Both the position numbers and the translations under genes were made by a program. A stretch of 64,000 nucleotides of DNA from Paenibacillus sp. 1781tsa1 (lineage in GTDB: Bacteria; Bacillota; Bacilli; Paenibacillales; Paenibacillaceae), in contig NZ_JAMYWY010000001.1 in NCBI RefSeq assembly GCF_024159265.1, positions 744,001-808,000 of the forward strand. The letters are read 5' to 3'. This document shows, piece after piece, positions 49,527 through 60,434 of the stretch. Each line of letters starts with the position of its first letter. The stretch's first letter is position 1. A model generated the notes under the pieces. It did not search any database. It worked only from the letters and a program-made list of their open reading frames with translations, and was not told where the DNA came from.

Positions 49527-50399
49527 ATGGCACTGTCCACTGCGGCAGATCTCGTTAAAGCACCTCTGTTATATAAAGGAAAAGTACGTGAATTGTACGA
49601 TCTGGGTGAACATTTTCTGATCGTGGTTACCGACCGAATCTCGGCTTTTGATTATGTGCTAGACCCGGCAGTTCCCGAGAAAGGAAACGTACTGAACAAA
49701 CTCAGTAGTTTCTGGTTTGAACTGACAGGCAGCATGATGGAGAATCACGTGGTTCATACGGATGTGAATCAACTGGGTGATCTCGTCACAGACCCAGAAT
49801 TGCTCAAAGACCGCATCATGGTAACCCGCAAAGCAGAGCGCATTGATATTGAATGTGTCGTGCGTGGATACATCACTGGTGGTGGATGGAGACAATATGA
49901 GACAAGCGGTGAAGTGAATGGCATTAAACTGCCTGAAGGACTGCGCAAGAATGCCAAACTCGAAGTTCCCATTTTCACCCCGGCAGCCAAAAATGATGTA
50001 GGGCATGACGAGGACATTTCGATGGATCGCATGAAAGAACTGGTGGGAGACGGACTTGCAATGGAGCTTCAAGAAAAAAGCTTGCGCTTGTACGAATTCG
50101 CTCGTGATTACTGTGATCAGCGTGGCATCATTCTGGCAGACTGCAAATTCGAGTTCGGCATCGTGGATGGCAAGGTCATCCTGATTGACGAAATCTTCAC
50201 TCCAGATGCTTCACGCTTCTGGGCCAAAGAGAATTATGAACTCGACATCGAGATCGACAGCATGGATAAAGAGCCAGTGCGCACCTATCTCGCCGGAACC
50301 GATTGGAACAAGAACAGTAAACCCGATCCACTCCCACAAGAGGTAGTTGAGGCAACAACCGCAAGATATGTCGATATTTATAACCGTTTAACGAAATAA
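49527..50399 (+). CDS. purC: Phosphoribosylaminoimidazole-succinocarboxamide synthase
   Basis: 290 residues, the longer PurC type. LLYKGKVRELYDLGEHFLIV-like opening, VVTDRISAFDY, VRGYITGGGWRQYE, and LIDEIFTPDASRFW. Function: ATP-dependent joining of CAIR and aspartate. ATG 49527 has AAAGAAGGTG upstream; the longer frame runs into repeat sequence. A 1.2-kb repeat-rich gap separates it from purS. Confidence 0.95.
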   Translation: MALSTAADLVKAPLLYKGKVRELYDLGEHFLIVVTDRISAFDYVLDPAVPEKGNVLNKLSSFWFELTGSMMENHVVHTDVNQLGDLVTDPELLKDRIMVTRKAERIDIECVVRGYITGGGWRQYETSGEVNGIKLPEGLRKNAKLEVPIFTPAAKNDVGHDEDISMDRMKELVGDGLAMELQEKSLRLYEFARDYCDQRGIILADCKFEFGIVDGKVILIDEIFTPDASRFWAKENYELDIEIDSMDKEPVRTYLAGTDWNKNSKPDPLPQEVVEATTARYVDIYNRLTK

Positions 50400-50464
50400 T
50401 AAAGTGTAACGTTTGAGCGCGAGCTACGGGAAAGTTTGAGGAAGCTAACGTTTGAGCGAGCTAT

Positions 50465-50584
50465 GGGAAAGTTTGGCTTTCGATCGCTGTTGCCCCCGGA
50501 ATGTTTTGATTGAATCCTTTTTTCAAAAGGAAACATTCCAGTTGCAAAGGCGAACGCTTCGCTTCTCTAGCTCAAATCTTTCCC
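50465..50584 (-). repeat. Structured intergenic repeat, inverted copy after purC
   Basis: On the minus strand: outer stem GGGAAAG-TTTG-type arms (50573-50584 with 50465-50475), inner stem GGAATGTTT/AAACATTCC (50531-50539 with 50498-50506), and conserved motifs GAGAAGCGAAGCGTTCGCC and CAACAGCGATCGAAA. Upstream, the sequence GTTTGAGCG...GGGAAAGTTTG occurs twice (50411-50438 and 50450-50475). Confidence 0.7.
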
Positions 50585-50731
50585 TCCGCCAGTGTTCAAA
50601 CTGGTGGGTGAGGCAATGAAGAGCGATGGCTTCCCACAGGTATGGGAAGCCTGAAAGATTACGAGAACAAAATTCACTGATTACTAAAGTTACTCAAAGA
50701 CCATTAACTGTTTCCACATAATGGTCAGTCT

Positions 50732-51535
50732 CGACCATTACACACCGTGCAACGTAAAAGGTTTAGGCCTTTAAAAACGTCGCATGGACTAGCGGAGGGG
50801 CGGAATTGTTCTTAAAGGAGCGATAGCGTTCGCCTTTGTCCCCGGGTTTTGACCGCAGAGCGGGCCAAAACAATCCAAAAAAACCTGGGGACAACAAGCG
50901 ACCGGAAAGAACAATCCGCCTGGGAGCAAGCACTCGACCATTACACACCGTGCAACGTAAAAGGTTTAGGCCTTTAAAAACGTCGCATGGACTAGCGGAG
51001 GGGCGGAATTGTTCTTAAAGGAGCGAAGCGTTCGCCTTTGTCCCCGGGTTTTGACCGCAGAGCGGGCCAAAACAATCCAAAAACCTGGGGACAACAAGCG
51101 ACCGGAAAGAACAATCCGCCTGGGAGCAAGCACTCGACCATTACACACCGTGCAACGTAAAAGGTTTAGGCCTTTAAAAACGTCGCATGGACTAGCGGAG
51201 GGGCGGAATTGTTCTTAAAGGAGCGATAGCGTTCGCCTTTGTCCCCGGGTTTTGACCGCAGAGCGGGCCAAAACAATCCAAAAAAACCTGGGGACAACAA
51301 GCGACCGGAAAAACAATCCGCCTGGGAGCAAGCACTAGACCATTACACACCGTGCAATGTAAAAGGTTTAGGCCTTTAAAAAACATCGCATGGACTAGCG
51401 TAGGGGCGGAATTGTTCTTAAAGGAGCGATAGCGTTCGCCTTTGTCCCCGGGTTTTGACCGCAGAGCGGGCCAAAACAATCCAAAAACCTGGGGACAACA
51501 GCGACCGGAAAGAACAATCCGCCCCGGAGCAAGCT
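50732..51535 (+). repeat. Array of four tandem ~200-bp repeats between purC and purS
   Basis: Units start at 50732, 50935, 51135 and 51337 (periods 203, 200, 202) and are nearly identical. Each holds a structured core (50799-50920, 51002-51120, 51202-51322, 51405-51523) with outer stem GGCGGA-TTGTTCTT/AAGAACAA-TCCGCC, inner stem GTCCCC-GGTTTT/AAAACC-GGGGAC and the conserved loop motifs. Flanks carry a small hairpin AAAGG/CCTTT. The fourth unit is the most diverged. The short open frames through them are by-products. Nothing else is seen in 50400-51602. Confidence 0.9.
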
Positions 51536-51602
51536 CCAAAGTCACTTTTTTAACAGCATAAAGCATTTATCCCGTTCATTACTGAGGAGGAACATAAGGA
51601 TC

Positions 51603-51848
51603 ATGATCAAAGCAACCGTATATGTCACTATTAAGCAAAGCGTACTCGACCCGCAAGGCGTAGCTGTTCAAGGAGCCCTGCATTCCATGGGATTCAACGA
51701 AGTGGAAAGTGTACGGATCGGTAAAGTCATGGAACTCAACCTGGATACAACAGATCGTGCGGAAGCGGAGAAACGATTGAAAGTCATGTGTGAAAAGCTG
51801 CTGGCCAACACCGTTGTTGAAGATTACCGCTACGAATTGGAGGGTTAA
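51603..51848 (+). CDS. purS: Phosphoribosylformylglycinamidine synthase subunit PurS
   Basis: 81 residues, normal length, with [24 protein letters not shown] opening and [16 protein letters not shown]. Function: small structural subunit that bridges PurQ and PurL in the third purine step. AGGAGG precedes the ATG. The GGAGGG at its 3' end is the ribosome site of purQ. Confidence 0.95.
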   Translation: MIKATVYVTIKQSVLDPQGVAVQGALHSMGFNEVESVRIGKVMELNLDTTDRAEAEKRLKVMCEKLLANTVVEDYRYELEG

Positions 51849-51852
51849 TCTC

Positions 51853-52542
51853 ATGAAATTTGCAGTTCTTGTGTTCCCTGGCTCCAACTGCGACATCGAC
51901 TGTTACAAGGCAGTGGAAGATGCGATTGGACAAGAGGTTGATTATGTATGGCACACGGCTACAGATCTATCGGCTTATGATTGTATTTTGGTTCCGGGTG
52001 GTTTCTCATATGGTGACTACCTGCGTTGCGGAGCGATTTCCCGCTTTGCACCGGTAATGAACGAGGTAGCGAAAGCTGCTGAACAAGGTAAATATATTTT
52101 GGGCATTTGCAACGGATTCCAGATTCTGACGGAAGCAGGTTTGCTCCCTGGGGCATTGATTCGCAACACGTCCCTGAAATTCCGTTGTCACGATACGGTA
52201 TTGAAAGTGGCGAACACAGATACACCATTTACACGTGACTATGCACCGGGCGAAGAGATTATCATCCCGATTGCTCACGGCGAAGGCAACTATTATTGCG
52301 ACGAGGAGACGCTCGCGAGTCTGCAAGCGAACAACCAAATCGTATTTACGTATGGTACCAACCCGAACGGTTCCCTGGGTGATATTGCAGGAGTTTGTAA
52401 CGAGGCTGGAAACGTGGTCGGCATGATGCCGCATCCAGAGCGTGCAGTGGATTCACTGTTTGGTTCGGAAGACGGCAAACGTATGTTTACATCTATTTTG
52501 AAAGCATGGAGGGATCGGCATGACGCAGCAGCTATCCGCTAA
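51853..52542 (+). CDS. purQ: Phosphoribosylformylglycinamidine synthase, glutamine amidotransferase subunit
   Basis: 229 residues. [16 protein letters not shown] start, catalytic Cys in [13 protein letters not shown], and His/Glu in [10 protein letters not shown]. Function: supplies ammonia from glutamine to PurL. ATG 51853 is 4 bases after the purS stop; the upstream in-frame start lies inside purS. Overlaps purL by 23 bases. Confidence 0.96.
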   Translation: MKFAVLVFPGSNCDIDCYKAVEDAIGQEVDYVWHTATDLSAYDCILVPGGFSYGDYLRCGAISRFAPVMNEVAKAAEQGKYILGICNGFQILTEAGLLPGALIRNTSLKFRCHDTVLKVANTDTPFTRDYAPGEEIIIPIAHGEGNYYCDEETLASLQANNQIVFTYGTNPNGSLGDIAGVCNEAGNVVGMMPHPERAVDSLFGSEDGKRMFTSILKAWRDRHDAAAIR

Positions 52543-54763
52543 GGAACCAACAGCAGAACAGGTCGCAGAACATAAACTTTACGCACAAATGGGCGTATCT
52601 GACAGCGAGTATGAGTTGATCTGTGAGTTCATGGGGCGCAAGCCAAACTACACGGAAATTGGTGTGTTCAGTGTAATGTGGTCCGAGCACTGTGCTTATA
52701 AAAACTCCAAGCCATTGCTGCGCCGCTTCCCAACCACGGGGCCACGTGTCCTGATGGGACCTGGTGAAGGTGCCGGTATCGTGGATATCGGGGATAACCA
52801 GGCCGTTGTATTCAAAATTGAAAGCCATAACCATCCTTCCGCAGTTGAGCCTTATCAAGGCGCAGCAACAGGTGTGGGCGGCATTATCCGTGATATTTTC
52901 TCCATGGGCGCAAGACCGGTTGCATTGCTGAACTCCCTTCGTTTTGGCAAATTGGAGAGCGATCGCGTTAAATATTTGTTCGAACATGTGGTAGCAGGCA
53001 TTGCTGGATACGGGAACTGTATCGGTATTCCTACCGTTGCAGGTGAAGTCATGTTTGATGAGAGCTACGAAGGCAATCCGCTGGTTAACGCGATGTGTGT
53101 GGGTCTGATTGATCATGACAAGATTCAGCGTGGCGTAGCTAAAGGTGTGGGGAACCCAGTTTACTATGTAGGGCCACCAACAGGCCGGGATGGTATCCAT
53201 GGAGCAACCTTTGCATCCGTTGAACTGACAGAAGAATCCGAGTCCCAACGGACAGCGGTTCAGGTTGGTGATCCGTTTATGGAGAAACTGGTGATGGAAT
53301 CCTGTCTGGAATTGATCGACACGGGAATCGTGCTCGGAATTCAGGATATGGGTGCTGCCGGTCTGACATGTTCGAGTGCAGAGATGGCAAGTAAAGCAGG
53401 TAACGGTCTGGAACTGTATCTGGATCAGGTGCCACAGCGTGAAGAAGGCATGACACCTTACGAGATGATGTTGTCCGAGTCCCAGGAACGGATGTTGTTT
53501 GTTGTTGAGCCGAAGGATGAGGCACAGGCGATGGAAATCTTTGAACGTTGGGGCGTAATCTGTGCCAAAGTTGGTAAAGTAACGGATGACGGTCGTCTGA
53601 AATTGATCCACCACGGCGAAGTGGTTGGAGACATGCCGGTAACAGCACTTGTTGACGAGTGCCCAGTGTATGACAAACCATCTTCTGTACCTGCCTACTA
53701 TGAGCAAAGTGCTTCCATCGACACGCTTCGTTACGACGAAGTGTCGGATCTCGGCGGAGCGCTGAAACAAGTGCTGGCTTCACCAACAGTAGCAAGTAAG
53801 AAATGGGTTTATGATCAATATGATTACATGGTGCGTACAAGCACTGCCGTTCGTCCAGGTTCGGACGCAGCCGTAGTTACAATTCGTGGCACACGCAAAG
53901 GTCTCGCGATGACAACGGACTGTAATGGACGTTATGTGTATCTTGATCCTGAAGTTGGCGGACGTATTGCCGTAAGTGAAGCAGCGCGTAATATCGTATG
54001 TTCCGGTGCAGAGCCACTCGCGATTACGGACAACCTGAACTTCGGTAACCCGGAGAAACCGGATATTTTCTGGCAAATGGAGAAAGCAGTAGACGGTATG
54101 GCAGAAGCTTGCCGCGTGCTGGATACGCCGGTTATCGGTGGTAACGTAAGTCTGTACAATGAAAACGCCAAAGGCTCCATCTATCCAACGCCAGTGGTCG
54201 GTATGGTAGGTCTCGTTCATGATACCGATCATATCACGACACAGGCATTCAAATCCGAAGGTGATGTGATCATCCTCCTCGGTGAGACCAAAGCTGAACT
54301 GGGCGGCAGCGAGCTGCAATACGCGGTTCATGGTCAGACGGAAGGCCGTCCGCCAGAACTGAACTTGCAGACGGAAAAAGCGTTGCTCAGCACGGTGCTG
54401 GAAGCTATTCAATCTGGTCTCGTTCGCTCGGCACATGACTTGTCTGAAGGCGGCTTGGCTGTAGCACTCGCAGAGTCTTGTATTAGCGGTAACGTAGGAG
54501 CACAGGTGAATGTGGAGACGACATTGCGTGGAGATCACGCTCTGTTCAGTGAGAGCCAATCCCGTATCTTGTTGTCGGCTACGCCAGAGCAAGCGGGGAA
54601 ACTTGAAGCATTTGTACGTGAGCGCGGTGTACCTGTAGCTGTGATTGGACGTGTAGAAGGAAGTAACCTGACGATTGAATTGAACGGAACATCAGCCGTG
54701 AGCGAACCTGTAGGAGGTTTGGCTCAGGTCTGGGAGGATGCGATTCCATGTCTCATGAACTGA
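52520..54763 (+). CDS. purL: Phosphoribosylformylglycinamidine synthase subunit PurL
   Basis: 747 residues, the small (Bacillus-type) PurL. Contains [35 protein letters not shown] (in parts), [13 protein letters not shown] and the second-half [15 protein letters not shown]. Function: ATP-dependent amidation of FGAR with PurS and PurQ. GGAGGG lies upstream of the ATG inside purQ. Overlaps purF by 16 bases. Confidence 0.96.
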   Translation: MTQQLSAKEPTAEQVAEHKLYAQMGVSDSEYELICEFMGRKPNYTEIGVFSVMWSEHCAYKNSKPLLRRFPTTGPRVLMGPGEGAGIVDIGDNQAVVFKIESHNHPSAVEPYQGAATGVGGIIRDIFSMGARPVALLNSLRFGKLESDRVKYLFEHVVAGIAGYGNCIGIPTVAGEVMFDESYEGNPLVNAMCVGLIDHDKIQRGVAKGVGNPVYYVGPPTGRDGIHGATFASVELTEESESQRTAVQVGDPFMEKLVMESCLELIDTGIVLGIQDMGAAGLTCSSAEMASKAGNGLELYLDQVPQREEGMTPYEMMLSESQERMLFVVEPKDEAQAMEIFERWGVICAKVGKVTDDGRLKLIHHGEVVGDMPVTALVDECPVYDKPSSVPAYYEQSASIDTLRYDEVSDLGGALKQVLASPTVASKKWVYDQYDYMVRTSTAVRPGSDAAVVTIRGTRKGLAMTTDCNGRYVYLDPEVGGRIAVSEAARNIVCSGAEPLAITDNLNFGNPEKPDIFWQMEKAVDGMAEACRVLDTPVIGGNVSLYNENAKGSIYPTPVVGMVGLVHDTDHITTQAFKSEGDVIILLGETKAELGGSELQYAVHGQTEGRPPELNLQTEKALLSTVLEAIQSGLVRSAHDLSEGGLAVALAESCISGNVGAQVNVETTLRGDHALFSESQSRILLSATPEQAGKLEAFVRERGVPVAVIGRVEGSNLTIELNGTSAVSEPVGGLAQVWEDAIPCLMN

Positions 54764-56226
54764 CGACAGGACCGTTGTGGACAGGCGATTATTATAATGA
54801 AGGGTCCGGCAAGGAAGGACTCGACAAATTGAAGGAAGAATGCGGCGTGTTCGGGGTGTTCAGACACCCTGACGCGGCTTCACTCTCCTATTATGGACTG
54901 CATGCGCTGCAACATCGGGGCGAAGAAAGTGCAGGCATGTGTGTGAGTGATGGCAGCCAGTTTAACTATCATCGCGGCATGGGGCTGGTGAAAGAAGTGT
55001 TCACCAAAGACCTGATGCAGACGTTAACCGGGGACATTTCCATTGGACATGTCCGGTATTCAACAAGTGGTGACAGTAAACTGACGAACGCACAGCCATT
55101 GGTATTCAAATACCGTGATGGCGATCTGGCGGTAGCGACTAACGGTAACATTGTAAATGCACCAACGATCCGGCGTGAGCTGGAGCAGAGCGGTTCCATT
55201 TTCCAAACAACGAGTGATACCGAGGTTATTGCGCATCTGATTGCACGTTCCTCCAAAGGGCTTGTGGAAGCAGCCAAAGAGGCATTCCAGCGCATTGTCG
55301 GCGGTTATGCGTTCCTGATCATGACCAATGACAAGCTGCTCGTAGCTTCCGATCCACACGGACTTCGTCCGCTCACGATGGGTAAGCTCGGGGATGCATA
55401 TCTGTTTGCTTCCGAGACGTGTGCGCTGGAAACAATCGGGGCAGAGTTAATTCGTGATATTGAACCCGGTGAACTGCTTGTGCTGGATGCAGATGGACTG
55501 CATGAAGATCGCTTTGATCATCACAAACACCGCAAGGCATTATGTGCGATGGAATATATATATTTTGCTCGTCCAGATAGTGATATGAATGGTGCGAATC
55601 AGCATGCTGCCCGTAAACGGATGGGAAGCCGGATGGCGATTGAGTCGTTTGTGGATGCGGACTTGGTTACGGGGGTACCAGATTCCAGCATCTCGGCGGC
55701 GATTGGATACGCTGAACAGACAGGCATTCCGTATGAGATGGGTATGATCAAAAATAAATACACCGGACGTACGTTTATCCAGCCAAGCCAGGAATTGCGG
55801 GAGCAGGGCGTGAAGATGAAGCTGAGCGCTGTGCGTCGTGTTGTCGAAGGCAAACGTGTGGTTATGATTGACGACTCCATTGTACGGGGAACGACCTCCC
55901 GCCGAATCGTGAACATGCTGCGTGATGCAGGAGCAACGGAAGTTCATGTACGCATTACATCGCCACCTTTCAAAAACCCTTGTTTCTATGGCATCGATAC
56001 ACCGGACAGCCGCGAATTGATTGCTTCACAGCTGTCGGTGGAAGAGATTTGCCGTGAAATAAATGCGGATTCCCTGTCGTTCCTCAGTCCGGATGGACTG
56101 ATTGCATCCATTCAGGGAGATAATCAGGATGATCCCAAGGGCGGGCTTTGCCTCGCATGTTTTGATAATGATTACCCAACCCGCCTCGACTTTGGCGGCG
56201 AAGAAAAATTCGGTTGCAGCTGTTAA
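54748..56226 (+). CDS. purF: Amidophosphoribosyltransferase
   Basis: 492 residues. A 31-residue propeptide would be cleaved to expose Cys32 of CGVFGVF, as in Bacillus PurF. The PRPP-binding motif [14 protein letters not shown] lies near 370, and a late CLACF (Fe-S cluster cysteines) near 470, with an extra GCSC at the very end. Function: first committed step, PRPP plus glutamine to phosphoribosylamine. The next gene starts 3 bases later and is not a purine gene. Confidence 0.96.
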   Translation: MSHELTTGPLWTGDYYNEGSGKEGLDKLKEECGVFGVFRHPDAASLSYYGLHALQHRGEESAGMCVSDGSQFNYHRGMGLVKEVFTKDLMQTLTGDISIGHVRYSTSGDSKLTNAQPLVFKYRDGDLAVATNGNIVNAPTIRRELEQSGSIFQTTSDTEVIAHLIARSSKGLVEAAKEAFQRIVGGYAFLIMTNDKLLVASDPHGLRPLTMGKLGDAYLFASETCALETIGAELIRDIEPGELLVLDADGLHEDRFDHHKHRKALCAMEYIYFARPDSDMNGANQHAARKRMGSRMAIESFVDADLVTGVPDSSISAAIGYAEQTGIPYEMGMIKNKYTGRTFIQPSQELREQGVKMKLSAVRRVVEGKRVVMIDDSIVRGTTSRRIVNMLRDAGATEVHVRITSPPFKNPCFYGIDTPDSRELIASQLSVEEICREINADSLSFLSPDGLIASIQGDNQDDPKGGLCLACFDNDYPTRLDFGGEEKFGCSC

Positions 56227-56229
56227 TCC

Positions 56230-56673
56230 ATGCAGATGAGAAAGAGTTATAACGAAGGTGACGTGTTCCTGATTCCGATGAAGGATGGCCGATTTGCGGT
56301 ATGCCAGGTGGTATGCGCATTTAAAGACCGTTTCAAAAAGGCATTTTCGTTCGGCGTGATGAGCATTCAGCGTGACGAAACCGTAAGGTTGGAAAATGGC
56401 GATTTTCTCTTCTATTCCTTTGGAAACCGTAGAAGCAACATCATATTTACTTCTCCGGCCAATATCCGAAATGGATCGTGGAGGATCGTGGGTAACACAC
56501 CTTTGACGCCCGAAAAGGAAGAACTGAGAGTGTTTCAGTGTGCTGGACATTTATACTGCGGTGATGAGTACATTCGTAACCTCCCGATAGAAGAGTATGG
56601 TCAGTTTAATACGCCCGGCGTAGCCGGGTTTGAATTGGTACAAAACCATCTGTTAGAGATGGAGCAAGGATAG
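56230..56673 (+). CDS. Imm26-like domain protein inserted between purF and purM
   Basis: 147 residues beginning MQMRKSYNEGDVFLIPMKDGRFAVCQVV. The pattern of a basic start, GDVF-IP, DGR-A and a hydrophobic strand resembles the Imm26 family (immunity proteins of polymorphic-toxin systems; some annotated as phosphotriesterase HocA-like). No toxin gene is nearby. It starts 3 bases after purF, with a weak ribosome site, so it is probably co-transcribed and coupled (the second Met at 56236 is also possible). Bacillus operons lack it. A truncated repeat follows before purM. Confidence 0.65.
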   Translation: MQMRKSYNEGDVFLIPMKDGRFAVCQVVCAFKDRFKKAFSFGVMSIQRDETVRLENGDFLFYSFGNRRSNIIFTSPANIRNGSWRIVGNTPLTPEKEELRVFQCAGHLYCGDEYIRNLPIEEYGQFNTPGVAGFELVQNHLLEMEQG

Positions 56674-56700
56674 GTAGGTTGGACTTAACATTCACACGAT

Positions 56701-56742
56701 AAAATCTGGAGATAACGGCAATCGAAAGGTTGTTCAGTTACC
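56701..56742 (+). repeat. Truncated copy of the structured repeat before purM
   Basis: AAAATCTGGAGATAACGG and AATCGAAAGGTTGTTC match the 3' half of the copy at 49418-49458, but the 5' half is absent. Confidence 0.6.
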
Positions 56743-56796
56743 GAAGAGGTACGTGTTAATACACTAGTTCAATTTATACAAGATACGAAGGGTGTG

Positions 56797-57843
56797 ATGG
56801 TTGTGTCCGAAGCATATAAAAAGGCCGGCGTCGATATCGCGGCAGGTAATGAAGCGGTTGAACGGATGAAAAAACACGTGAAGCGTACCTTCCGTCCGGA
56901 AGTGATGACAGATCTGGGTGGATTCGGTGCCCTGTTCGGTTTGAACAAAGATAAATACGATGAGCCTGTGCTTGTATCCGGTACGGATGGCGTAGGCACC
57001 AAGCTGAAAATTGCATTTGCGATGGATCGTCATGACACGATCGGAATCGACGCGGTAGCCATGTGTGTGAACGACATTGTGGTACAGGGTGCAGAACCAC
57101 TCTTCTTCCTCGACTATCTGGCATGTGACAAAGTCATTCCTGAGAAGATCGAAGCTATTGTTGCGGGTATCGCTGAAGGCTGTCATCAATCGGGTTGTGC
57201 GCTGATCGGTGGCGAGACGGCGGAGATGCCGGGCATGTACAGTGAAGGCGAATACGATATTGCCGGATTTACGGTGGGTATCGTGGACAAAGCAAAGATC
57301 ATCAACGGTACAACCATCGCCCCTGGCGACACTGTAATTGGATTGGCTTCTAGCGGTGTGCACAGTAACGGTTTCTCGCTGGTACGCAGACTTTTGTTGG
57401 AAGATGCGGGACTTGATCTGCATGATGAAGTAGCGGAACTGGGCGGTAAGCTGGGTGATTCCCTGCTGGAACCTACGAAGATCTATGTTAAACCCCTGTT
57501 GTCCCTGCTCGAAAAGGTAAAAGTAAAAGGCATGGCACACATTACAGGTGGTGGCTTCATCGAGAATATCCCACGTATGTTGCCGAGCAACGTGAATGTG
57601 GATATTAACTACGGTTCTTGGCCGATCCTGCCGATCTTCAATCTATTACAGGAAAAGGGCGCTGTCTCGAACCGTGACATGTTCACCACCTTTAACATGG
57701 GTGTTGGGCTTGTACTGGTTGTTAATGAAGCAGATGCAACGGAAGCACTGCAACAACTGAAAGCATCTGGTGAAGAAGCGTACATCATTGGCCGTGTTAC
57801 TGAAGGAGATGCGCGAGTAACCTTCACGGGAGCGGATGTTTAA
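56797..57843 (+). CDS. purM: Phosphoribosylformylglycinamidine cyclo-ligase
   Basis: 348 residues from ATG 56797; a GTG two codons on (56803) would give the N-terminus [11 protein letters not shown] as in Bacillus, and AAGGG upstream fits either. Contains [33 protein letters not shown] and [11 protein letters not shown]. Function: ATP-dependent ring closure of FGAM to AIR. Stop and purN start overlap by one base (TAATG). Confidence 0.95.
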   Translation: MVVSEAYKKAGVDIAAGNEAVERMKKHVKRTFRPEVMTDLGGFGALFGLNKDKYDEPVLVSGTDGVGTKLKIAFAMDRHDTIGIDAVAMCVNDIVVQGAEPLFFLDYLACDKVIPEKIEAIVAGIAEGCHQSGCALIGGETAEMPGMYSEGEYDIAGFTVGIVDKAKIINGTTIAPGDTVIGLASSGVHSNGFSLVRRLLLEDAGLDLHDEVAELGGKLGDSLLEPTKIYVKPLLSLLEKVKVKGMAHITGGGFIENIPRMLPSNVNVDINYGSWPILPIFNLLQEKGAVSNRDMFTTFNMGVGLVLVVNEADATEALQQLKASGEEAYIIGRVTEGDARVTFTGADV

Positions 57844-58460
57844 TGGCGAACTACCGCATAGCTGTATTTGCCTCGGGTGAAGGGACTAACTTTCAGTCAT
57901 TGGTCGATGCAGTACGGAACGGTGGGCTGAATGCATCCGTAGATCTGCTCGTGTGTGATAAACCGTCTGCACGTGTTGTGCAGCGGGCACAGGATGCAGG
58001 CGTGGATTGTCATCTGTTTACTCCGAAAAATTATGCTTCCCGTGAAGCCTATGAGGCTGAGATCGTGGAAGTGCTAGAATCCAGAGAGATCGACTTGGTC
58101 GTTCTTGCCGGATATATGAGATTGTTGACTTCTGTTGTTGTGGATCGTTACGCAGGGCGGTTGATTAACATTCATCCGTCCTTGCTGCCGGCATTTGCAG
58201 GCAAGGATGCGATTGGACAGTCACTTGAGTATGGTGTGAAAGTGACGGGTGTGACTGTGCATTTCGTAGACGGAGGTATGGATACCGGACCGATTATTGC
58301 CCAGCATCCAGTTCCCATTCTGCCAGAGGATACGCCTGAGTCAATCAGCCGCTCCATCCATGCAGCCGAACAGCAACTTTACCCTGAAGTGGTATCCTGG
58401 TTCGCGCAAGGTCTGGTTCAATTAGACGGACGTCACGTTACTGTTAACAAACCGGTTTGA
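57843..58460 (+). CDS. purN: Phosphoribosylglycinamide formyltransferase
   Basis: 205 residues with AVFASGEGTNFQSLVDA, the formyl-transfer Asn/His/Asp set in INIHPSLLPAFAGKDAIGQ and HFVDGGMDTGPII. Function: 10-formyl-THF-dependent formylation of GAR. Its start overlaps the purM stop. A structured repeat and about 150 further bases separate it from purH. Confidence 0.95.
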   Translation: MANYRIAVFASGEGTNFQSLVDAVRNGGLNASVDLLVCDKPSARVVQRAQDAGVDCHLFTPKNYASREAYEAEIVEVLESREIDLVVLAGYMRLLTSVVVDRYAGRLINIHPSLLPAFAGKDAIGQSLEYGVKVTGVTVHFVDGGMDTGPIIAQHPVPILPEDTPESISRSIHAAEQQLYPEVVSWFAQGLVQLDGRHVTVNKPV

Positions 58461-58497
58461 TATAGTTTTAAACTGTTTCACACATTAACGCAGAGGA

Positions 58498-58605
58498 CAG
58501 AAATAAGCTGGAGAAGCAAAGCGCTCGCCTTTATTACTGGATTTTTACCCATTGAGAAATTGTTCAAAAAAATCTAGGAATAACAGCGATCGAAAGATTA
58601 TTCTG
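58498..58605 (+). repeat. Structured intergenic repeat, copy between purN and purH
   Basis: Outer stem CAGAA-TAA/TTA-TTCTG (58498-58605). Inner stem TATT-CT-GATTTTT/AAAAATC-AG-AATA, which differs in bases from the copy at 49348 but pairs as well. Motifs GGAGAAGCAAAGCGCTCGCC and AACAGCGATCGAAAGA are conserved. Confidence 0.75.
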
Positions 58606-58756
58606 GACTCGTAGTGTTTTAGTGTGAAAATCCATTTATCAACTGTATAACAGAAGTCGAATATTGGTACGCATTTTGTGATATTTCTCGGGAAATAAAT
58701 CGGCTGTGTTTCGTCAGGAAACGCGAAGCCATGGGACATTAAAGGAGGAGCATATT

Positions 58757-60304
58757 GTGAGTATCAAAAGAGCGCTGGTCAGCGTATGGGATAAAACAGG
58801 CATCGTGGACTTTTGCCGCGAGCTGTCGCAAATGGGTGTGGAGATTATTTCGACAGGAGGTACAAGCAGCCTATTGTCGAAGGAAGGCGTACCTGTCATC
58901 GGAATTTCGGATGTGACCGGATTTCCGGAAATTATGGACGGACGTGTCAAAACATTGCATCCGGCAGTTCATGGAGGTTTGCTGGCTGTTCGTGACAGCG
59001 AAGAGCACAAGCGTCAGATGGAGGAGAACGGACTGGGGTACATCGACCTCGTTGTCGTAAACCTTTATCCCTTCCAGGATACCATCGCCAAGCCGGACGT
59101 AACATACGAAGACGCGATCGAGAACATCGATATCGGTGGTCCAACCATGCTTCGTTCCGCTGCCAAAAACCATGCTTATGTTAGTGTCGTTGTTGACACA
59201 GCAGATTACGGCAAGGTGCTTGAAGAAGTTCGCAGCAATGGAGATACCACTCTCGAAACACGCAAACGGCTTGCAGCAAAAGTGTTCCGCCATACAGCGG
59301 CTTACGATGCAGTGATTTCTGACTATCTCTCCAACCTGAATGGTGATCCGTTGCCAGAGCGTCTGACGGTTACTTACGAAAAACTCCAGGATTTGCGTTA
59401 CGGCGAAAATCCACATCAGCAGGCGGCATTCTACCGCAAACCGCTGGCTGCTCAAGATACGTTGACAACAGCCGAGCAATTGCATGGCAAAGAGTTGTCT
59501 TACAATAACATCAACGATGCGAACGCAGCATTGCAGATTGTTAAAGAATTTGAAGAGCCGGCGGTTGTCGCGGTTAAACATATGAATCCATGCGGCGTAG
59601 GCATTGGCGCAAGTATCTATGAAGCTTACAGCAAGGCATATGCTGCAGACCCAACGTCCATCTTTGGTGGAATTGTGGCAGCAAACCGCATTATCGACAG
59701 CGATACAGCAGGCAAATTGAGCGAGATTTTCCTGGAAATCGTACTTGCTCCTGACTTTACGCAAGAGGCACTCGATATTCTGACGAAGAAGAAAAACATT
59801 CGTTTGCTCAAAACGGGTGAACTGAATGCTGCTCGTAAACGGGAGAGCCAATTCGTTGTAACTTCCATCGACGGTGGTATGATCGTGCAACAGTCCGATG
59901 TGCACTCCATTGAAGCGAGCGAGCTGAACGTGGTAACTGATCGTGCACCATCGGAAGAAGAACTGAAACAGCTGTTGTTTGGCTGGAAAGTAGTTAAACA
60001 TGTGAAATCCAACGCGATTGTACTTGCTGCGAATGATATGACGGTAGGTGTGGGCGCTGGACAAATGAATCGTGTGGGTGCAGCCAAAATTGCGATTGAG
60101 CAAGCAGGCGAGCAAGCAAAAGGTGCCATTCTGGCATCGGATGCGTTCTTCCCAATGGGGGATACGTTGGAACTGGCAGCAAAAGCCGGAATTACAGCAG
60201 TGATTCAACCTGGCGGTTCGATCAAGGATGAAGAATCCATTAAAGTAGCCAATGAATACGGAATTGCCATGGTCTTCACAGGCGTTCGTCACTTCAAACA
60301 CTAG
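58757..60304 (+). CDS. purH: Bifunctional AICAR transformylase / IMP cyclohydrolase
   Basis: 515 residues from GTG 58757, which has AAAGGAGGAG 6 bases upstream. IMP cyclohydrolase part: [29 protein letters not shown]; transformylase part: KHMNPCGVG with the catalytic Lys-His, and [22 protein letters not shown] C-terminus. Function: last two steps to IMP. A terminator-like hairpin follows before purD. Confidence 0.96.
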   Translation: MSIKRALVSVWDKTGIVDFCRELSQMGVEIISTGGTSSLLSKEGVPVIGISDVTGFPEIMDGRVKTLHPAVHGGLLAVRDSEEHKRQMEENGLGYIDLVVVNLYPFQDTIAKPDVTYEDAIENIDIGGPTMLRSAAKNHAYVSVVVDTADYGKVLEEVRSNGDTTLETRKRLAAKVFRHTAAYDAVISDYLSNLNGDPLPERLTVTYEKLQDLRYGENPHQQAAFYRKPLAAQDTLTTAEQLHGKELSYNNINDANAALQIVKEFEEPAVVAVKHMNPCGVGIGASIYEAYSKAYAADPTSIFGGIVAANRIIDSDTAGKLSEIFLEIVLAPDFTQEALDILTKKKNIRLLKTGELNAARKRESQFVVTSIDGGMIVQQSDVHSIEASELNVVTDRAPSEEELKQLLFGWKVVKHVKSNAIVLAANDMTVGVGAGQMNRVGAAKIAIEQAGEQAKGAILASDAFFPMGDTLELAAKAGITAVIQPGGSIKDEESIKVANEYGIAMVFTGVRHFKH

Positions 60305-60319
60305 AGCGGAAAAGGTTCA

Positions 60320-60372
60320 AATAAGGGGTGTCGCCAGTCATACTTATGACTTATGGTACACCCCCTATTTTT
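60320..60372 (+). terminator. Intrinsic terminator between purH and purD
   Basis: AAGGGGTGT pairs with ACACCCCCT, with AGTCAT/ATGACT inside, and six T follow. It lies 15 bases after the purH stop and 62 bases before purD, inside what is otherwise one operon. Confidence 0.8.
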
Positions 60373-60434
60373 TAGGTTGTTCAATACGCAGTAGCGTAAC
60401 AAATCCAGTTATGCACGGAGGGGGAACAGAGCGA

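Noticed and set aside
50732..51535. CRISPR array
   Set aside because: The whole ~200-bp unit repeats with no unique spacers, and no cas genes are present.
50763..51566. Repeated 60-124-residue frames between purC and purS on both strands
   Set aside because: They arise only because the ~200-bp unit is repeated and has an open frame by chance; they have no proper start sites and cover palindromic stems.
52532..53770. 412-residue antisense frame over purL, and a similar 476-residue frame opposite purH
   Set aside because: Cys/His/Phe-rich translations with no family resemblance; both lie opposite well-conserved enzymes and have no ribosome binding site.
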